Origin: Chitinophagaceae bacterium T5-Br10_B2g13
GTDB lineage: Bacteria > Bacteroidota > Rhodothermia > Balneolales > Balneolaceae
Length of the DNA stretch: 64,000 nt
Direction of reading: 5' to 3'
Assembly: GCA_001564065.1 (NCBI GenBank)
Contig: LKNA01000003.1
Coordinates: forward strand, 28,501 to 92,500
Positions within the stretch are counted from its first letter, which is position 1; each line of letters begins with the position of its first letter. Below are positions 60,767 to 64,000 of the stretch, in pieces. Both the position numbers and the translations under genes were made by a program. The notes below the pieces were generated by a model. The model was given only the letters and a program-made list of their open reading frames with translations. It was not told the DNA's origin and searched no databases.

Positions 60767-60906
60767 GAGTGGCTCCGAGCGATAGCGATTCCCACGCAGT
60801 GATTTAGGGGTGTGTAAAAAGGTCTCGAGACATAACATGAACACACCCCTCGATCACTCGAACAGGCTATGCCTTTCGTGCTCACTTTTCCCCTCTCAAG
60901 AGGGGA
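60756..60906. repeat. Palindromic element spanning the argF stop codon
   Basis: Arms TCCCCTCTTGAGAG (60756-60769) / CTCTCAAGAGGGGA, plus inner AGGGGTGTGT / ACACACCCCT. Confidence 0.8.
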
Positions 60907-60970
60907 TATCTGACAACCAAATTTTAAAAAAAACATAAACCTAAATTAAACCCCAGACTTCTTTTCGAAG

Positions 60971-61010
60971 TCCCTCCTCTCTACCTGTAGAGAGGGGACA
61001 GGGGGTGAGT
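60971..61010. repeat. Half-element CCTCTCTAC-CT-GTAGAGAGG + GGGGGTGAG upstream of argG
   Basis: TCCCTCCTCTCTACCTGTAGAGAGGGGACAGGGGGTGAGT. Confidence 0.7.
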
Positions 61011-61019
61011 CCAAACGCC

Positions 61020-62303
61020 ATGAAAAATCAAACCACATACAAAAAAGTAGCCTCACACGAAGCCGAAAAAGGAACCTTTAATACATGCCTGCTGCTCTAC
61101 TCGGGCGGGCTGGACACCAGCATGATGCTAAAGTGGATCCAGGAGGAGTATGAGTGCGATGTTATCGCAATGACCGTAAACATTGGCCAGACGGCTGATA
61201 ATCTTGACGCTATCAAACAGAAAGCGCTGAATCTCGGCGCGAAGGATGCCATCGTTTATGACGCGAAGGAGGAATTCGCAGAGCTTTGCGCCGAAGCGGT
61301 AAAAGCCAACGCCGATTACCAGGGCGGGTATGCACTCGGGTGTCCACTGGGCAGGGTGATGATCTCACAGCTGGCCGTGCAGTTTGCCGCCGAATTCGGT
61401 TGTGAGGTGATAGCCCATGGCTGCACCGGTAAGGGAAACGACCAGGTGCGGTTCGAAAGCTACATCACCACGCTGAACCCTGACCTGAAAATCATTGCCC
61501 CTGTTCGGGAGTGGAGCATGGGCCGGGACGAACAGATTGCCTACGCCATCGAAAACGGAATTCCGGTCGATCAGACACAAAAGAGCCCCTATTCGTACGA
61601 CGAAAACATGTGGGCCAACACCGGAGAAGGCGGAGAGATCGAAAACCCCGAATTGATTCCGCCGCTTGAGAACATTCTGAAATGGGCCAACACTCCGCAA
61701 AACGCGCCCGATAAGGAAGAGTTGGTGAAGATCGGATTTGAGAAAGGTGAGCCGGTTTCGCTGAATGGAATCAGTTATGATAAAAAAGACCTGATTCTGT
61801 TGCTGAACGATATCGGCGGAAAACACGCGGTTGGTGTGTTTCACCTAATCGAAGACCGTGTAGTGGGGCTGAAGGTGAGGGGTGTGTACGAAAACCCAGC
61901 GGCCACCATTCTGATACAGGCGCACAAAAACCTGGAACAGTTGGTTTCCACCCGGGAAGAGAACGAGCTTAAAAACTTTATGGACCAGAAGTGGGCCTAC
62001 CTCATTTACGGAGCCAAGTATTTCGAGCCGGTTATGGATAACATCCGGGCCTTCATCAACGAACAGAACAAAAAGGTGACCGGCGAAGTGACCCTGAAAC
62101 TTTACAAGGGGAACTATGACGTGGTGGCACTCTCCTCACCCTACTCGCTGTTCGATGAAAACCTTGCTACATTCAACAAGTCAGCTGCCTTTAACCAGAA
62201 CGCCTCGGCGGGATTCATCGAGCTGTGGAATCTGCCTCAGAAAACGGCGTACCAACTGAAGAAGGAGGTCGTGAAAAGTACAGCGGGCAGCTTGGCTGAT
62301 TAG
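61020..62303 (+). CDS. argG: Argininosuccinate synthase
   Basis: LLLYSGGLDTSMMLKWIQEEY, AHGCTGKGNDQVRFE, MWANTGEGGEIENP; ORF track starts at GTG 61005, ATG at 61020 preferred. Confidence 0.95.
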   Translation: MKNQTTYKKVASHEAEKGTFNTCLLLYSGGLDTSMMLKWIQEEYECDVIAMTVNIGQTADNLDAIKQKALNLGAKDAIVYDAKEEFAELCAEAVKANADYQGGYALGCPLGRVMISQLAVQFAAEFGCEVIAHGCTGKGNDQVRFESYITTLNPDLKIIAPVREWSMGRDEQIAYAIENGIPVDQTQKSPYSYDENMWANTGEGGEIENPELIPPLENILKWANTPQNAPDKEELVKIGFEKGEPVSLNGISYDKKDLILLLNDIGGKHAVGVFHLIEDRVVGLKVRGVYENPAATILIQAHKNLEQLVSTREENELKNFMDQKWAYLIYGAKYFEPVMDNIRAFINEQNKKVTGEVTLKLYKGNYDVVALSSPYSLFDENLATFNKSAAFNQNASAGFIELWNLPQKTAYQLKKEVVKSTAGSLAD

Positions 62304-62361
62304 TGAGATGTTACTTTAAATATAAGCTCGTCATTAATCTTAGAAACTGGCAATGAAAAAA

Positions 62362-62487
62362 TCCCCTCCTTTGTAAGGAGGGGACTTAGGGGTGGTTTGA
62401 AAAAGGCTGTAAGTTGACTACCTAATTTTCTATCCATTTAAAATAATTATAACCACCCCCCGACCCCTCCTTGAGAAGGAGGGGAGA
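62362..62487. repeat. Composite palindromic element between argG and argH
   Basis: TCCCCTCCTTTGTAAGGAGGGGACTTAGGGGTGGTT ... AACCACCCCCCGACCCCTCCTTGAGAAGGAGGGGAGA. Confidence 0.88.
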
Positions 62488-62546
62488 TTCTATTCCTGAA
62501 CAAAGTTTCAGGTCTAATATCAAAACAAATTAAAACCCAAAAATCC

Positions 62547-63830
62547 ATGTCTAAACTCTGGCAAAAATCATCAACTGATACCCAATCCGATATCGCGAAA
62601 AAGGTGGAGGCGTTTACGGTTGGCAACGACTATAACCTGGACCAGGTTCTGGTTCCCTATGATGTAATGGGATCAAAAGTGCACGTCAAAGCGCTTCATA
62701 AAGCCGGTATTCTGAATGAAAAGGAGCTGGAGAAGTTGCTTGCCGGGCTGGATGAGGTACTGTCCGTCTGGGAAAAAGGGGAGTTTGAAATTACCGTCCA
62801 GGATGAGGATATGCACACGGCAATTGAGAATTTTCTGATAGAAAAACTGGGTGATCTCGGTAAAAAAATTCATACCGGGCGGTCGCGAAATGACCAGGTG
62901 TTGACGGCGATGAGGCTCTATGAAAAGGAGGCGCTGGAAAAGATCCTCACTGAAGTCAGGGCTTGCGCGGAGTTGCTTATCGACATAGGCGAGAAACACG
63001 AAAAGGTGCCCATGCCGGGATATACACACACCCGCAAGGCGATGCTCAGTAGCGTGGGGCTCTGGGCCGGTGGTTATGCGGAGATGATAATCATGCAGCT
63101 GGAAGCTGCGTCCGGGATCAAAAGCCTCATCAATCGGTCTCCACTGGGTACCGCGGCCGGTTTTGGCACTACGTTTGATATCGACAGGGAATTTGAAGCC
63201 GAGGAGCTTGGCTTTGCCGTGCCAATTGTCTGCTCTACAACAGCCCAGCTTTCACGCGGATGGGTGGAGTTACAGATGGTTCAATATCTGTCAGGAATTA
63301 CCGCAATCATGAATCGATTTGCCGCAGATGTGATCCAGTTTAGCAGTGAAGCTTATCAATTTTTTGACCTTGATGAGGTGGTTTGTACCGGTTCGTCGAT
63401 CATGCCGCAGAAAAAAAATCCGGATGTGGCAGAACTTTTGCGGGCTGGGCATTCCGAGATTGTGGGAGCGGCATCAACCCTGCAAATGCTGACTGCCAAT
63501 CTCGGCAGCGGATATCACCGGGATCTCCAGCTTACCAAAGAGCCGGTGATTCGAGCTGTAGAAAAAACGATGAACTTATTAAACGTCTCACAAATCCTGA
63601 TATCCGGAATTTCTATTGATCAGAAAAAGTTGGAAGCGGCATGCACATCTGAACTGTTTGCTGCTGAGGCTGCAAACCAACTGGTAGTGGAGAAAGGTGT
63701 CGCTTTTAGGGAAGCATATCGTGTTGTTGCGGGTGAGTCATCAATCAGTAAAGGTTGGTCTGCTAATGAGGTGATAAAAAAGTACACCCACCTGGGATCT
63801 CCGGGCAATCCCGGATTAAGTCGTTTTTGA
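62547..63830 (+). CDS. argH: Argininosuccinate lyase
   Basis: HTGRSRNDQVLTAMRLY, PGYTHTRKAMLSSVGLWAGG, GSSIMPQKKNPDVAELLRA. Confidence 0.95.
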   Translation: MSKLWQKSSTDTQSDIAKKVEAFTVGNDYNLDQVLVPYDVMGSKVHVKALHKAGILNEKELEKLLAGLDEVLSVWEKGEFEITVQDEDMHTAIENFLIEKLGDLGKKIHTGRSRNDQVLTAMRLYEKEALEKILTEVRACAELLIDIGEKHEKVPMPGYTHTRKAMLSSVGLWAGGYAEMIIMQLEAASGIKSLINRSPLGTAAGFGTTFDIDREFEAEELGFAVPIVCSTTAQLSRGWVELQMVQYLSGITAIMNRFAADVIQFSSEAYQFFDLDEVVCTGSSIMPQKKNPDVAELLRAGHSEIVGAASTLQMLTANLGSGYHRDLQLTKEPVIRAVEKTMNLLNVSQILISGISIDQKKLEAACTSELFAAEAANQLVVEKGVAFREAYRVVAGESSISKGWSANEVIKKYTHLGSPGNPGLSRF

Positions 63831-64000
63831 GATAGAATGGATAAAGATGGAGAATGAAGGTTGAATTGCGCCATGACAAAAAATACTTAAAGGAAAATGC
63901 GTATAAAGAATAAATATATGTAAAAATTCGCCTCAAAAGCGCTTCCAAAAGGATATAATGATTGATTTTAGGGTAAATATGTGCTATCTGTAGAGACGAA

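Overview
The window is a 64 kb stretch of bacterial chromosome, moderate-to-low GC. It looks like Bacteroidota or Balneolota/Rhodothermota; the lineage is inferred from the rpmB-rpmG-DUF4295 string, protein style and a TAnnTTTG-type promoter. Most genes are housekeeping: fabI, ruvC/ruvA, a PhoB/PhoR pair, a mannose-1-P guanylyltransferase, mnmG/rsmG, gyrA/gyrB, rpmB/rpmG, tyrS, comEC, xseB, dxs, queA, and a tRNA-Asp. There is also a clade-II-like nitrous oxide reductase (nos) cluster with hemN and ctaA, a VapBC-type toxin-antitoxin cassette, and an argF-argG-argH operon. The strongest unannotated signals are: (1) a putative arginine transcription attenuator upstream of argF, with a 20-aa leader peptide MKFNAHTTTLSLRRRRPWGV, four consecutive Arg codons, a perfect 12-bp terminator and a competing 13-nt antiterminator; (2) the vapBC-like cassette bracketed by 131-bp direct repeats exactly 800 bp apart; (3) an SCP2-like domain fused to an R2lox-type oxidase that keeps every metal ligand and the Val/Tyr crosslink pair; (4) two perfect parS sites, one containing the rsmG start codon and the other inside rsmG; (5) a G9 tract in the rsmG SAM-binding loop; (6) a DUF4398-type lipoprotein ORF cut by one in-frame TAA; (7) paired AAGA-N8-TCTT sites in front of the Rrf2 and cytochrome c genes of the nos cluster; (8) a family of CCCCTCC/GGAGGGG palindromic elements, three of them in the arg operon. 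All calls come from reading the sequence; no searches were run.
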